NCBI RefSeq assembly: GCF_037023145.1
Contig: NZ_CP146091.1
Location: 2,852,001 to 2,916,000 of the forward strand
DNA length: 64,000 bases
Origin: Ralstonia sp. RRA
Lineage (GTDB): Bacteria > Pseudomonadota > Gammaproteobacteria > Burkholderiales > Burkholderiaceae
Direction: 5' to 3'
This document shows positions 11,097 through 20,136 of the stretch, one piece after another. The notes beneath the pieces are model-generated. The model was not told where the DNA came from. It saw only the letters and a program-made list of their open reading frames with translations, and ran no database searches. The position numbers and the translations under genes are program-made. Positions within the stretch are counted from its first letter, which is position 1. Every line of letters begins with the position of its first letter.

Positions 11097-11957
11097 CTAA
11101 CCCTTGATCTGTTCGTTTACGTAGCCGCGCAAGGCTTCCACGAAACGGGTCAGTTGTCCACGCAAAGCCGCGAAGCCATCGTGCTTCTCGCAGGTGGCTT
11201 CATCCATATAGAGCGCGCGGTTCAGTTCGATCTGGATGCTGTGCCGGTGCGCTGCTGGATCGCCATAGCTGCGCACCAGATCGCCACCGCGATATGGGTC
11301 GTTGATCTGCACACGAAAGCCCAGCGCGCGCAGTGTGTCGGCCACCCACGCAGTGAACGCCGGATCAGCGCTGGTGCCGCTGCGATCGCTCACGACCGCA
11401 TCCGGGCGCAGCGCGCCGTTGTCTTCGTTCATGGCGTTGCCGCGCGACTTCATCGAATGGCAGTCGACGTGCCAGACATGGCCGAACTGCTGCCACGCAC
11501 CGTCGAGCGCCGCTTCCAGTGCCGCGCGATACGGCAGGTAGTAGTGGTCGATGCGCGCACGTACCTCAGCCAGCGAGAGCGGCGTGTCATACATCGGCAC
11601 GCCGGGCAGCGCAAACCGGCGGATCAGCCCCATGCCGCGCGCGGTGTACGACTCCGGCTGTAGCGGTGTGGGCCACGGCTCGGCCAGCAGCGCCGCGTCG
11701 ATGTCGTTGATCGAGCGGTTGGCATCGATGTACGCCCGCGGAAACGCTGCCGCCAGCAACGTACCGCCCTGCTCCGGCACCCCAGCCCACAACTCGTCGA
11801 CATACGCATCCCACGTGGTCAGCAGCGCCTCTTCGGGCGCCACGGTCGCAAAGCCCTCGGGAAACGCTCGCGAGCTATGCGGCGAATCGAAAACGACAGG
11901 CATGGCAGGCACCTGCGGCAGCGTGAGGTGGAAGGCGGAGGGAGACGGCATCGACAT
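11097..11957 (-). CDS. N-formylglutamate amidohydrolase family protein (HutG2-like)
   Basis: Zinc-dependent hydrolase family that cleaves N-formyl-L-glutamate to glutamate and formate, the last step of the five-step histidine degradation route. About 286 residues. Family landmarks are VVFDSPHSSRAFPEGF near the start, DANRSINDID, the HVWHVDCHSMKS metal-site region and IQIELNRALYMDE. Starts at 11957 (MSM) or 11951 are both possible because no clear ribosome site is visible. A start further upstream would run through the operator at 11976-12002. No other hut genes are nearby, so the substrate could be a different N-acyl amino acid. Confidence 0.85.
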   Translation of the reverse strand: MSMPSPSAFHLTLPQVPAMPVVFDSPHSSRAFPEGFATVAPEEALLTTWDAYVDELWAGVPEQGGTLLAAAFPRAYIDANRSINDIDAALLAEPWPTPLQPESYTARGMGLIRRFALPGVPMYDTPLSLAEVRARIDHYYLPYRAALEAALDGAWQQFGHVWHVDCHSMKSRGNAMNEDNGALRPDAVVSDRSGTSADPAFTAWVADTLRALGFRVQINDPYRGGDLVRSYGDPAAHRHSIQIELNRALYMDEATCEKHDGFAALRGQLTRFVEALRGYVNEQIKG

Positions 11958-11975
11958 CGAACAAGCGCAGCGTTT

Positions 11976-12002
11976 TTGAAACACCGTTTTATTTAATGAA
12001 AC
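11976..12002. promoter_or_regulatory. IclR-type operator in front of the amidohydrolase operon
   Basis: Three 7-bp half-sites at exact 3-bp spacing: TTGAAAC, GTTTTAT, ATGAAAC. The first two form a 17-bp near-palindrome close to the KdgR-type consensus of the IclR family. It ends 18 bp before the ATG at 11957, where binding would block transcription. Confidence 0.55.
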
Positions 12003-12044
12003 CGAAGTGTGGCAGTGCGCGGTGCATCCTGACAACACGGGTTA

Positions 12045-12098
12045 TCCCGTAAACAGCCTAGCTTGAGCTTCACTTATCTACCACAGCCGTTTACGGGA
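12045..12098. repeat. 10-bp inverted repeat midway between divergent promoters
   Basis: TCCCGTAAAC (12045-12054) is the exact reverse complement of GTTTACGGGA (12089-12098), separated by 34 bp. Its centre nearly coincides with the midpoint between the two IclR-type operators. It could bind a second regulator or mark a looping arrangement. Confidence 0.5.
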
Positions 12099-12151
12099 AA
12101 TCACCCATATGCCCACACTTGACACCGAATTGCCATCACCCGCACGATTTT

Positions 12152-12178
12152 ATGAAACATTGTTTTATTCTATAAAAC
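12152..12178. promoter_or_regulatory. IclR-type operator in front of the porin gene
   Basis: Half-sites ATGAAAC, GTTTTAT and ATAAAAC at 3-bp spacing, the same architecture as at 11976-12002. It ends 18 bp before the porin ATG at 12197, mirroring the other site. Confidence 0.55.
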
Positions 12179-12196
12179 CAGAGAGGAGAAACCCCC

Positions 12197-13228
12197 ATGC
12201 AACGCTTTGCCCCGGCCGGCCTGATGGCACTCGGCTGTCTGATGTCGGTCGCCACCCCAAGCGCCGCCGCCGACGTCACCCTGTATGGACGCGTCGATCT
12301 CGATGCCGAAATCCAGAAGGGCCCGAAGGGCTCCACCGCGCAGGAGACCGACAACGCCTCACGCTGGGGCATGCGCGGCCAGGAAGACCTGGGCAACGGC
12401 ATGAAGGCAGTGTTCGGGTTGGAGCAAGGTTTCAACGCGAACGACGGGACCGCCGTCACCCCGCAGTTCCGCAACGCCTATGTGGGGTTGACCGGCGCGT
12501 TCGGTGCGTTCGCCCTGGGCCGGTTGGATTCGGCCACGGCAGTGGGCTCGCCCATCTATTCGCAGATCACGCACATCACGGATTTCGTCATCCACGACGC
12601 GGGCGCCACGGCCATCGGTACCAAGGTGCTCAATGCGCGCAACCGCGTGTCGAACGCCTTCGGGTATCAATCGCCGGATTTCGGTGGTTTCTCGCTGCGC
12701 GCGCGGATGTACTTTGCCGGCCCGGAAACGCCGCCGGCCAATCCGGCCGCTCCTGTGCGCTTCGAGAGCGACTGGCGCGCCTACGACGTCGGCCTGAACT
12801 ACGACAATGGCCCGTTCTCTGCGGGCCTCGGCTACTCGAAGGATGACAAGCGCGGCGGCTTGGTCGCCAATGATTTCAACGACAAGGTGCAGTTGGCCGT
12901 CGGCTACAACTTCACGGTGGTCAATACCTATGCCGTGATCGGCCGTGATCGCTATGCCGGCACGATGACCACGCGCTCACAGGTGCGCTACTGGTTGGCG
13001 GGTTTCACGGTGCCGTTCGGCACCGCGCACCAGATCACCGCCAACTACATGGAGCGCGACGTGCAGACCGACCGCGCGGGCCGGCTCAAGAAGCTCCAGA
13101 TCGGCTACGGCTACAACCTCAGCAAGCGCACCATGCCCTACGTGTTCTTCGACCGCGAAGACCCGAACTCCAACGTGCGCGGCAACCGGGTGACGACCTA
13201 CGGCGCCGGCATCAAGCACCTGTTCTGA
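12197..13228 (+). CDS. Outer-membrane porin (betaproteobacterial gram-negative porin family)
   Basis: A 343-residue trimeric-type general porin. A Sec signal (QRFAPAGLMALGCLMSVATPSAAA) precedes the family start DVTLYGRVDLDAE. The conserved GMRGQEDLGNGMKAVFGLEQGF and ATYRNAYVG-like (FRNAYVGLTGAFGAFALGRLDS) strands are present, and the C-terminus ends in the outer-membrane sorting residue Phe (IKHLF). The ribosome site GAGAGGAG is strong. It is divergent from the amidohydrolase-IclR-carrier operon and shares its operator type, suggesting it admits the same nutrient. Confidence 0.93.
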   Translation: MQRFAPAGLMALGCLMSVATPSAAADVTLYGRVDLDAEIQKGPKGSTAQETDNASRWGMRGQEDLGNGMKAVFGLEQGFNANDGTAVTPQFRNAYVGLTGAFGAFALGRLDSATAVGSPIYSQITHITDFVIHDAGATAIGTKVLNARNRVSNAFGYQSPDFGGFSLRARMYFAGPETPPANPAAPVRFESDWRAYDVGLNYDNGPFSAGLGYSKDDKRGGLVANDFNDKVQLAVGYNFTVVNTYAVIGRDRYAGTMTTRSQVRYWLAGFTVPFGTAHQITANYMERDVQTDRAGRLKKLQIGYGYNLSKRTMPYVFFDREDPNSNVRGNRVTTYGAGIKHLF

Positions 13229-13252
13229 TCGACGCGATCGACCCGATGCGCG

Positions 13253-14851
13253 TTACACCGCCACCGGGTCGAACCGCTCGGCCTGGGCCATCGGCCAATA
13301 GCGCTCGTACAGCTGATAGCGATACCGCCCGGCGAGCAGATCGCCGGGTTCGAGATACTTGAGCAGCGTGGAGAGCAACTGCACCTCGTTGCCCGACACA
13401 CGACGCACGATATGGTGCGCGCGGAAGTCCGCCGGATGTTGCAAGCCCGCCGCCTGCGTCAGTTCCAACAACGCATGCAGCGTGTGGTCGTGGTACTGAT
13501 GCACGCGCTCGGCCTTGTCCGGCACCACCAGTGCCTTCTGGCGGGATTTGTCCTGCGTGGCGACGCCCGTCGGGCAGCGATCGGTGTGGCATTTCTGCGC
13601 CTGAATGCAGCCCAGCGCAAACATGAAACCGCGCGCGGCGTTGCACCAGTCGGCGCCCATCGCCAGCGTGCGGGCCACGTCGAAGGCCGTGACGATCTTG
13701 CCCGATGCGCCGATCTTGATCTTGTCGCGCAGGTTGGCGCCCACCAGCGTGTTGTGCACCAGCAGCAGCCCTTCCTGCAGCGGCGTGCCCACGTGGTCGG
13801 TAAATTCCAGCGGCGCCGCGCCCGTGCCGCCCTCTGCGCCATCGACGACGATGAAGTCCGGCAAGATGCCCGACTCCAGCATGGCCTTGACGATGCCAAA
13901 GAACTCCCACGGGTGTCCGATGCACAGCTTGAAGCCCGTGGGCTTGCCGCCCGACAGCGTGCGCAGCCGGTCCACAAACTGCAGCAGACCCAGCGGCGTT
14001 GAGAACTCCGAATGCGCGGCTGGCGAAACACAAGCCTGCCCGATCGGAATACCGCGCGTGGCGGCAATCTCCGGCGTGACCTTGGCCGCCGGCAGCACAC
14101 CGCCGTGGCCCGGCTTGGCACCCTGTGAAAGCTTCACCTCGATCATCTTCACCTGCGGGCTGCGCGCCTGCTCGGCAAACTTGTCCGGATCAAAGCGACC
14201 ATTGGCATCGCGGCAGCCGAAGTAGCCTGAGGCGACTTCCCAGATCAGGTCGCCGCCCTCTTCGCGGTGGTACGGCGAGATCGAACCCTCGCCCGTGTCA
14301 TGGATGAAGTTACCGAGCTTGGCACCGCGATTGAGCGCGCGGATGGCGTTGCCCGACAACGCCCCAAAGCTCATCGCCGAGATGTTGAACACCGACATCG
14401 AATACGGCTTGGCACGCCCCTCGCCCACCATCACGCGAAAGTCCGCCGAAGCAATGCGCGTGGGCGCAAGCGAATGGCCAATCCACTCGTGCCCGGCGAT
14501 CTTCACATCCAGTTCGGTGCCGAACGGGCGGCTGTCGACTTCGCCCTTGGCGCGCTGGTAGACGATGCTGCGCTGGGCACGCGAGAACGGACGCTCGTCG
14601 GTGTCGTCCTCAACGAAGTACTGGCGGATTTCCGGGCGGATGAACTCGAACAGGAAGCGGAAGTGGCCCCACAGCGGGTAGTTGCGCAGCACCGAGTGGC
14701 GCGTCTGCGTGACGTCGTAGATACCCAGCAGCACCAGCAGACCCGGGATGAGTGCGCACGCCCAATGCAGGTGTCCTGTGGCCCAGAACCCGGCGGTGAT
14801 GACAAACAACAGCACAACACCCGCGAAGGCCCAATAGCGACGAGGCAGCAT
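13253..14851 (-). CDS. FMN-binding glutamate synthase family protein with N-terminal membrane anchor
   Basis: About 532 residues. Two hydrophobic helices at the N-terminus (YWAFAGVVLLFVITAGFW, WACALIPGLLVLLGIYDV) precede a GltB-like FMN/alpha-beta barrel domain. Visible landmarks are FNISAMSFGALSGNAIRALNRGAKLGNF, VVDGAEGGTGAAPLEF and a Cys cluster (ALGCIQAQKCHTDRCPTGV) resembling the 3Fe-4S site of glutamate synthase. These stand-alone proteins lack the glutaminase domain, so they are unlikely to be a full GOGAT, and their substrate is unknown. The ATG at 14851 is preferred to 14899 because it places the anchor at the N-terminus. Confidence 0.85.
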   Translation of the reverse strand: MLPRRYWAFAGVVLLFVITAGFWATGHLHWACALIPGLLVLLGIYDVTQTRHSVLRNYPLWGHFRFLFEFIRPEIRQYFVEDDTDERPFSRAQRSIVYQRAKGEVDSRPFGTELDVKIAGHEWIGHSLAPTRIASADFRVMVGEGRAKPYSMSVFNISAMSFGALSGNAIRALNRGAKLGNFIHDTGEGSISPYHREEGGDLIWEVASGYFGCRDANGRFDPDKFAEQARSPQVKMIEVKLSQGAKPGHGGVLPAAKVTPEIAATRGIPIGQACVSPAAHSEFSTPLGLLQFVDRLRTLSGGKPTGFKLCIGHPWEFFGIVKAMLESGILPDFIVVDGAEGGTGAAPLEFTDHVGTPLQEGLLLVHNTLVGANLRDKIKIGASGKIVTAFDVARTLAMGADWCNAARGFMFALGCIQAQKCHTDRCPTGVATQDKSRQKALVVPDKAERVHQYHDHTLHALLELTQAAGLQHPADFRAHHIVRRVSGNEVQLLSTLLKYLEPGDLLAGRYRYQLYERYWPMAQAERFDPVAV

Positions 14852-14952
14852 GACAAACCCTGTGTGGAGACGAATCAGGGCGCCAGCATAACCGACCATG
14901 CGCGACCCGCGTGACGGCCGCAGCCGTCACAACGGACTGTTGCGAAAACCGC

Positions 14953-16065
14953 TTAAGCGACCGCCCTCTCAGGTACAGCCGCTTCGGCCGAAGCAATGAT
15001 GCCGCCGCCCAGGCAAATCTCGCCGTCGTACAGCACAGCGGATTGACCGGGCGTCACAGCCCACTGCGCCTCGGGGAAGGCCAGCGTGAGTGCGCCATCG
15101 GTGGCGCGCACAACCGTGCACGGCGCATCGGCCTGGCGGTAGCGCGTCTTGGCACCAATGTGGCTGCCCTCGGCAGGGGCGTGACCGGCGACCCAACTCA
15201 GATCATCGGCGTGCACGGTATGCGCCAGCAGCCACGGATGGTCGTGACCCTGCACCACGTACAGCGTGTTGGCCGCCATGTCCTTGCGCGCCACGTACCA
15301 GGCATCGCCATTGCCGTCGCGGCTGCCGCCGATACCGATGCCCTTGCGCTGCCCCAGCGTGTAGAACGCCAGACCGATGTGCTCGCCGATGGTCTTGCCG
15401 TCAGGCGTCTTGATCGGGCCCGGTTTGGTCGGCAGGTAGCGGTTCAGGAAGTCACGGAACGGCCGCTCGCCGATGAAGCAGATGCCGGTGGAATCCTTTT
15501 TCTTGGCGTTGGGCAGGCCGATTTCGGCGGCAATCTCGCGCACGCGCGTCTTCGGGATCTCGCCCAGCGGGAACAGCGTGCGCGAGAGCTGCGCCTGATT
15601 CAGCCGGTGCAGGAAGTAGCTCTGGTCCTTGGTGTGGTCGAACGCCTTGAGCAGCTCAAAGCGGCCGTCCACCTCGCGCACGCGGGCGTAGTGGCCGGTG
15701 GCAATCGTGTCCGCGCCCAGCGCCATCGCGTGGTCGAGGAAGGCCTTGAACTTGATCTCGGCGTTGCACAGCACGTCGGGGTTGGGCGTGCGGCCAGCGG
15801 AGTACTCGCGCAGGAAGTCCGCGAACACGCGGTCCTTGTACTCGGCGGCAAAGTTGACCGCCTCCACATCCACGCCCACCAGGTCGGCGACGGAGACGAC
15901 GTCGATCCAGTCTTGTCGGGTCGAGCAGTATTCGCTGTCGTCATCGTCTTCCCAGTTCTTCATGAACAGGCCGATGACCTCGTAGCCCTGCTGCTTGAGC
16001 AGCCACGCCGTGACGGAGGAATCCACGCCGCCGGACATACCGACGACGACGCGCTTCTTGCTCAT
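14953..16065 (-). CDS. mnmA: tRNA-specific 2-thiouridylase MnmA
   Basis: Adds sulfur to U34 of tRNA Lys, Glu and Gln using ATP and a persulfide relay. It has 370 residues. The PP-loop SGGVDSSV is at residues 11-18. The two catalytic cysteines are seen in [11 protein letters not shown] (about residue 103) and [10 protein letters not shown] (about residue 200), and the substrate-binding TGHYARV motif is intact. Its ATG overlaps the stop of the upstream NUDIX gene by 4 bp, a conserved pairing in betaproteobacteria that implies coupled translation. Confidence 0.96.
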   Translation of the reverse strand: MSKKRVVVGMSGGVDSSVTAWLLKQQGYEVIGLFMKNWEDDDDSEYCSTRQDWIDVVSVADLVGVDVEAVNFAAEYKDRVFADFLREYSAGRTPNPDVLCNAEIKFKAFLDHAMALGADTIATGHYARVREVDGRFELLKAFDHTKDQSYFLHRLNQAQLSRTLFPLGEIPKTRVREIAAEIGLPNAKKKDSTGICFIGERPFRDFLNRYLPTKPGPIKTPDGKTIGEHIGLAFYTLGQRKGIGIGGSRDGNGDAWYVARKDMAANTLYVVQGHDHPWLLAHTVHADDLSWVAGHAPAEGSHIGAKTRYRQADAPCTVVRATDGALTLAFPEAQWAVTPGQSAVLYDGEICLGGGIIASAEAAVPERAVA

Positions 16066-16556
16066 TGCTCCGTCCCCAAGCCGTACACGCTGGCGTGCGT
16101 GTGAATCACGTCGAGCGGATAGCGCTTGCCGGCGAGATAGTCTTCCACGCAGGCCAGCAGCAGCGGGCTGCGATGGCGCTCGCGGCTGGCGCGGATTTCC
16201 TCCGGCGTCATCCAGACCGTGCGGACGATGCCCTCATCAAGCGTGCGGCGCACGTCTTGCGGCCCGAGTTCGCCGGTGAAAGCCATCCGCACATAAGTGA
16301 CCGGATCGCCTTCCGGCGGTTGGAACTGCGCCATGTAGCAGCCGAGCAAGGCGGTCGGCACAAAGCTGTAGGTGGTTTCTTCCAGCGCTTCACGTGCAAC
16401 GGCGTCGACCAGGCTTTCGTCCGGGTCGAGATGGCCGGCGGGCTGATTCAGGCGCAGACCGGCATCGGTGTGCTCCTCCACCAGCAGGAAGCGCCCGTCC
16501 TGTTCAATGACGGCGGCAACGGTGACGCTGGGTTTCCAACGAACGGCTTGGCTCAT
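16062..16556 (-). CDS. NUDIX hydrolase (NudJ-like)
   Basis: A 164-residue pyrophosphohydrolase. The Nudix box [20 protein letters not shown] (around residues 41-60) contains the metal-binding REALEE core. The NudJ subgroup acts on thiamine pyrophosphate precursors and nucleoside di/triphosphates. It is translationally coupled to mnmA (ATGA overlap). The exact substrate cannot be fixed from sequence. Confidence 0.88.
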   Translation of the reverse strand: MSQAVRWKPSVTVAAVIEQDGRFLLVEEHTDAGLRLNQPAGHLDPDESLVDAVAREALEETTYSFVPTALLGCYMAQFQPPEGDPVTYVRMAFTGELGPQDVRRTLDEGIVRTVWMTPEEIRASRERHRSPLLLACVEDYLAGKRYPLDVIHTHASVYGLGTEQ

Positions 16557-16628
16557 GGCAAAAAGGCAACAAAAACAAGGCGTTATTGTAGCCGCGCAAG
16601 GCCGCGTCCGCTTGGAATGGCGGGGGCA

Positions 16629-17783
16629 TCACAAATAGCGCATCCAGGGGTAGCGCCCCGTGCGGCGCAGGCTGGCGAACCAGCGCGTTGGCCAGTACAG
16701 CAGCGCGATGGTGGGCAGCCAGACCGCCCACAGTTGCCAGACGGCGTCAAAGCCGAAACGCGCGCCCTGGTTGGCGCCCGCCATCTGCAGCGCAAGCAGA
16801 TAGGCGATGTGCAGCACATACAGATGCAGCAGGTAAAAGAACATCGGTGCGCTACCCAACGTTTGCAGCACAGTGGCAACGCGCGCGGGCAATCGGTCCA
16901 GCCATGCCAGCGCACACAGGCCAAGACCCAGCGTTGCCAGCAGAAAACCCAGCGACGGTGGGTACTTGGTCAGGTTCAGGAACGACACGGCCGTCGTCAG
17001 TGCATCTGGGTAAGCGGTCCAAGGCTTCGGTTCGCCATAGCCATTCACCAGGCGCAGCACGGCAAACCCGGCAAGACAGGCGACGCCCAGCGCCAGACAC
17101 AACGTCCGCCGCGCCTCGGGCGAACGCCGCGCATATACCGGCGCAAACACATACCCGAGCCCGATCACGCCAATCCATGCCAGCACCGGATACGACGTGC
17201 GCAACCGCAACCCATCCGCCAACACAATCCAATCCCGCTGATGCAGGACAGCCCATAGCGCATGCCACGGTGAATCAGGCGCGACATGCACGCCCGTCAG
17301 CAGGTTGTGCCCCGCGATGATCGCCAGCGACACCGCCAGCAGCGCGCCGCGCGGCAGCCAGATCAACCCCGCCAACGCGATCATCGACAAGCCGATCGCC
17401 CAGATCACCTGCAGGTACAGCGTGGTGGGCGGGAACGTGAACGTCCACGCAAAATTGACGACCGTCACCTCCAGCATGACGAGGAACAGCCCGCGCTTGA
17501 GCAGGTGCGCCGCAATCACGCGCCGGTCGCCACCCTGCTTCTGCCCCGACAGCCACGCCGACATGCCCGCCAGGAACACAAACACCGGTGCGCACGGATG
17601 GCTCGCAAACCGTGTCAGCGCCAAGGCTGGCGAGGTGACCGCCAGATCGACCGGGTCCATCACCTGCGCATGCAGGAAGAAGAACTCGCGCAGGTGGTCG
17701 ACCACCATCAGCACCATCACCCACCCGCGCAGCAGATCGATGGCGGCGACACGGGAAAACGCGCGAGCAGGCTGCGTCGTCAT
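16629..17783 (-). CDS. DUF1624-type membrane acyltransferase
   Basis: An integral membrane protein of 384 residues with ten or more hydrophobic helices. It begins with RVAAIDLLRGWVMVLMVVDHLREFF, the hallmark of the DUF1624/heparan-alpha-glucosaminide N-acetyltransferase-like family, with the helix-embedded Asp and His expected for acyl transfer. The ATG at 17783 lies 2 bp after the TonB receptor stop, so the two genes are one transcription unit. Such proteins modify sugars or other envelope compounds, and pairing with a siderophore receptor suggests a role in siderophore or surface modification, which is inference. It is convergent with nothing and separated from the NUDIX gene by 72 bp. Confidence 0.75.
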   Translation of the reverse strand: MTTQPARAFSRVAAIDLLRGWVMVLMVVDHLREFFFLHAQVMDPVDLAVTSPALALTRFASHPCAPVFVFLAGMSAWLSGQKQGGDRRVIAAHLLKRGLFLVMLEVTVVNFAWTFTFPPTTLYLQVIWAIGLSMIALAGLIWLPRGALLAVSLAIIAGHNLLTGVHVAPDSPWHALWAVLHQRDWIVLADGLRLRTSYPVLAWIGVIGLGYVFAPVYARRSPEARRTLCLALGVACLAGFAVLRLVNGYGEPKPWTAYPDALTTAVSFLNLTKYPPSLGFLLATLGLGLCALAWLDRLPARVATVLQTLGSAPMFFYLLHLYVLHIAYLLALQMAGANQGARFGFDAVWQLWAVWLPTIALLYWPTRWFASLRRTGRYPWMRYL

Positions 17784-17785
17784 GT

Positions 17786-19909
17786 TCAGAACTTGTACGT
17801 CGCGGCCAGCGTCACCTGCCGCTCGGCGCCAGGTGCGACCCACAGTTCGTTGTACGAGCTGGCGTAATAGCGCTTGTCGAACAGGTTGTCGACAGTGAGC
17901 GACAGACGCAGCGCGCGCGTCGGCTGCACGTAACCATGCAGGCGCACGGTGGTGTAGGCGGGCAGCTTGAAGCCGTTGTCGACGCTGTTGCCGGCGCGCT
18001 CGCCCACGTAGACCACGCCACCGCCCGCACCTGCCCGGCCGAGCGCTCCGGCACCGAACTCATACAGGCCGAGCACGCTCGCGCTGTGGCGCGGAATGTT
18101 GGACAACGGCGCCCCAGCCGGCAGCACCGTATCAGCCGTCACCGTGGCATCGGTGTAGGCGTACGCGCCCATCACCTTGAGGTTGGCCGTCACCTGGCCC
18201 GACACATCCAGCTCCACGCCGCGGCTGCGCACGGCGCCGGCTGTGCGCTGGAACGTCGGGTCACGCGGATCGCCCGTCAGCACATTGGTCTTGTCGATGG
18301 AATACAGCGCCAGCGTGCCGCCGAACTTGCCGTCGGCGGTCTCCAGCTTGGCGCCGACCTCATAGCCACGCCCGCGCTCGGGCGCAAACGCATTGCCCTG
18401 CGCACCCGTGCCGGTATTCGGCCGGAACGAGCGCGAGGTATTGGCGTAGAGCGACAGCGCCTGCGTCGGCTGATAGACCAGCCCCAAGCGCGGGCTGTAC
18501 GCCGTCTGCTGTTGCGAGACGCTCTCGCCCGTCAGGCGGTTGTCGGCATGCTGCAGGAAGCGGTCCATGCGCACGCCGGCCAGCAGCTTCCATTGCGGCG
18601 TCAGCGTGATCTGGTCTTGCACGAACGCGCCAAAGCCGCGCTGGGTTTCGCGCGTGCTGATGCTCGGCCGCAGAGCCGGTCGCGGTTGTCCATAGACCGG
18701 ATTGAAGATGTCGATCGCATACGGCGCCGCAGCGCTCGGGTTGGCGCGGTACATCACCGGGTCGTAGCGGAAGTTGTAGAAATCCGCGCCGGCCACCAGC
18801 GTGTGCTTGACCGCACCGGTATGCACATCGCCTTGCACGTCGACGCGGCCAGCCAGATCGTTGGCGTGGTAATCGCGCTCACGCGCCTGGCGCCACAACG
18901 TGCGGCCGTCGGCCAGCAAGCGCGACGCATCCGACGATTTGCCGAACAGCGCCGACGTCCGGTACGACAGCCCCGCGTTCAGCTTCCAGCCCTCGTTGAG
19001 TTGATGTTCCGCGGTCAGCTGATGGCTTTGCGTGCGCACCGTCGTATCGCCATCCCCCGGCTCACCCAGAAAGCGCGAATTGGGCAGCGCACCCAACTGC
19101 TTGTTGATGGCGACGATGCCCCGGTCGAACGGCGCCTTCAGTTGCGCCGCTTCAAACGCATACGTCACCACCGTATCGTCCGTCGCCAGCCACGTGAACG
19201 ACGGCGCAATCACATAGCGCCGGCTCGATGAAAAATCGCGAAAGCTGTGGTTGCTCTCCGCCGCCACACCCAGGCGGTAGGCCAATCGCTCGGACAGCGG
19301 CCCGGTCAGCTCCGTCGCCAGCCGGTATTGATCGTGGCTGCCCACCGACAGCGTGATCTCACGCGACGGCTTGAACTGCGGCGTACGCGTCACGATGTTG
19401 ACGATGCCGCCCGGGTCACTGCGCCCGTACAGCGCCGCCGACGGCCCCTTGAGCACGTCAATGCGCGCGATATTGATGGCATCCACCGGCACGTTGTTCG
19501 CCCGATTGGCCGAAAAGCCGTTGACGAGGTAGTCGGCGCCCGTATTGATGTCGCCGGCAAACCCGCGGATGGCGAAGTTGTCGGCCATGCCGCCCAGGTT
19601 GTTCTGCCGGCTGATGCCGCTGACCCAGTCGAGCGCGGTATCCAGGCGCCTCGCCCCGAAATCGTCGAGCGCCGTGCGTGTCACCACGCCAACAGATTGG
19701 GGTACGTCCTTAAGCGGCGTATCCGTCAGTGTGGCGGAGCTGGCGCGGCGTACCCGCAAACGTTCCCCTGCCTGGCCGCGCACGACGGCCTCTTCCAGCG
19801 CAAACGTTGGGGCGGCCTCGGCGCCGGCCATTTCTGATGCACCGCACAAAACCATTCCAACCAAACTCCACCTCAGATGCGGACGGACCGTTGAACGTCT
19901 ACGCTGCAT
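17786..19909 (-). CDS. TonB-dependent siderophore receptor
   Basis: Outer-membrane receptor, 707 residues from the ATG at 19909. A signal peptide (RWSLVGMVLCGASEMAGAEA) precedes the plug domain (TLTDTPLKDVPQSVGVVTRTALDD, then NFAIRGFAGDINTGADYLVNG, then LKGPSAALYGRSDPGGIVNIVTR). The 22-strand barrel ends with VDNLFDKRYYASSYNELWVAPGAERQVTLAATYKF, whose final Phe is the sorting signal. No TonB-box/signalling extension of the FecA type is obvious before the plug. The plug resembles ferrichrome/pyoverdine-type receptors. A Fur-box-like sequence lies about 90 bp upstream. An acyltransferase gene follows 2 bp after the stop. Confidence 0.93.
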   Translation of the reverse strand: MQRRRSTVRPHLRWSLVGMVLCGASEMAGAEAAPTFALEEAVVRGQAGERLRVRRASSATLTDTPLKDVPQSVGVVTRTALDDFGARRLDTALDWVSGISRQNNLGGMADNFAIRGFAGDINTGADYLVNGFSANRANNVPVDAINIARIDVLKGPSAALYGRSDPGGIVNIVTRTPQFKPSREITLSVGSHDQYRLATELTGPLSERLAYRLGVAAESNHSFRDFSSSRRYVIAPSFTWLATDDTVVTYAFEAAQLKAPFDRGIVAINKQLGALPNSRFLGEPGDGDTTVRTQSHQLTAEHQLNEGWKLNAGLSYRTSALFGKSSDASRLLADGRTLWRQARERDYHANDLAGRVDVQGDVHTGAVKHTLVAGADFYNFRYDPVMYRANPSAAAPYAIDIFNPVYGQPRPALRPSISTRETQRGFGAFVQDQITLTPQWKLLAGVRMDRFLQHADNRLTGESVSQQQTAYSPRLGLVYQPTQALSLYANTSRSFRPNTGTGAQGNAFAPERGRGYEVGAKLETADGKFGGTLALYSIDKTNVLTGDPRDPTFQRTAGAVRSRGVELDVSGQVTANLKVMGAYAYTDATVTADTVLPAGAPLSNIPRHSASVLGLYEFGAGALGRAGAGGGVVYVGERAGNSVDNGFKLPAYTTVRLHGYVQPTRALRLSLTVDNLFDKRYYASSYNELWVAPGAERQVTLAATYKF

Positions 19910-19998
19910 GGCAACAATCGAACCGTGAAAAACGCCCACCGTATCGAATTTGCAACTCTGTTGCAACAGTGTTTTCGGGGCGCACGGCCTGTTACTCA

Positions 19999-20015
19999 GC
20001 AAATTCTCATTTTTA
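19999..20015 (-). promoter_or_regulatory. Candidate Fur box upstream of the siderophore receptor
   Basis: Read on the minus strand the sequence is TAAAAATGAGAATTTGC, which contains the AATGAGAAT core common in Fur sites. It lies about 90 bp before the receptor ATG. Iron-starvation control of the receptor is expected, and fur itself is encoded at 39871. Confidence 0.4.
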
Positions 20016-20136
20016 GGGTCAGTTCTAAGGCTGGTCCGCCGGCCAAAAACTTCGGGTAAGCTGCACATCGTTCAACAAAACCGATCAAAGCGCGCCCTTC
20101 TTCACCTCTTGCGCGCACCACAACGAGGAGAACACG

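Noticed and set aside
13253..14851. Large subunit of assimilatory glutamate synthase (gltB)
   Set aside because: It lacks the glutaminase domain, is a third of the usual length, has a membrane anchor and no gltD partner.
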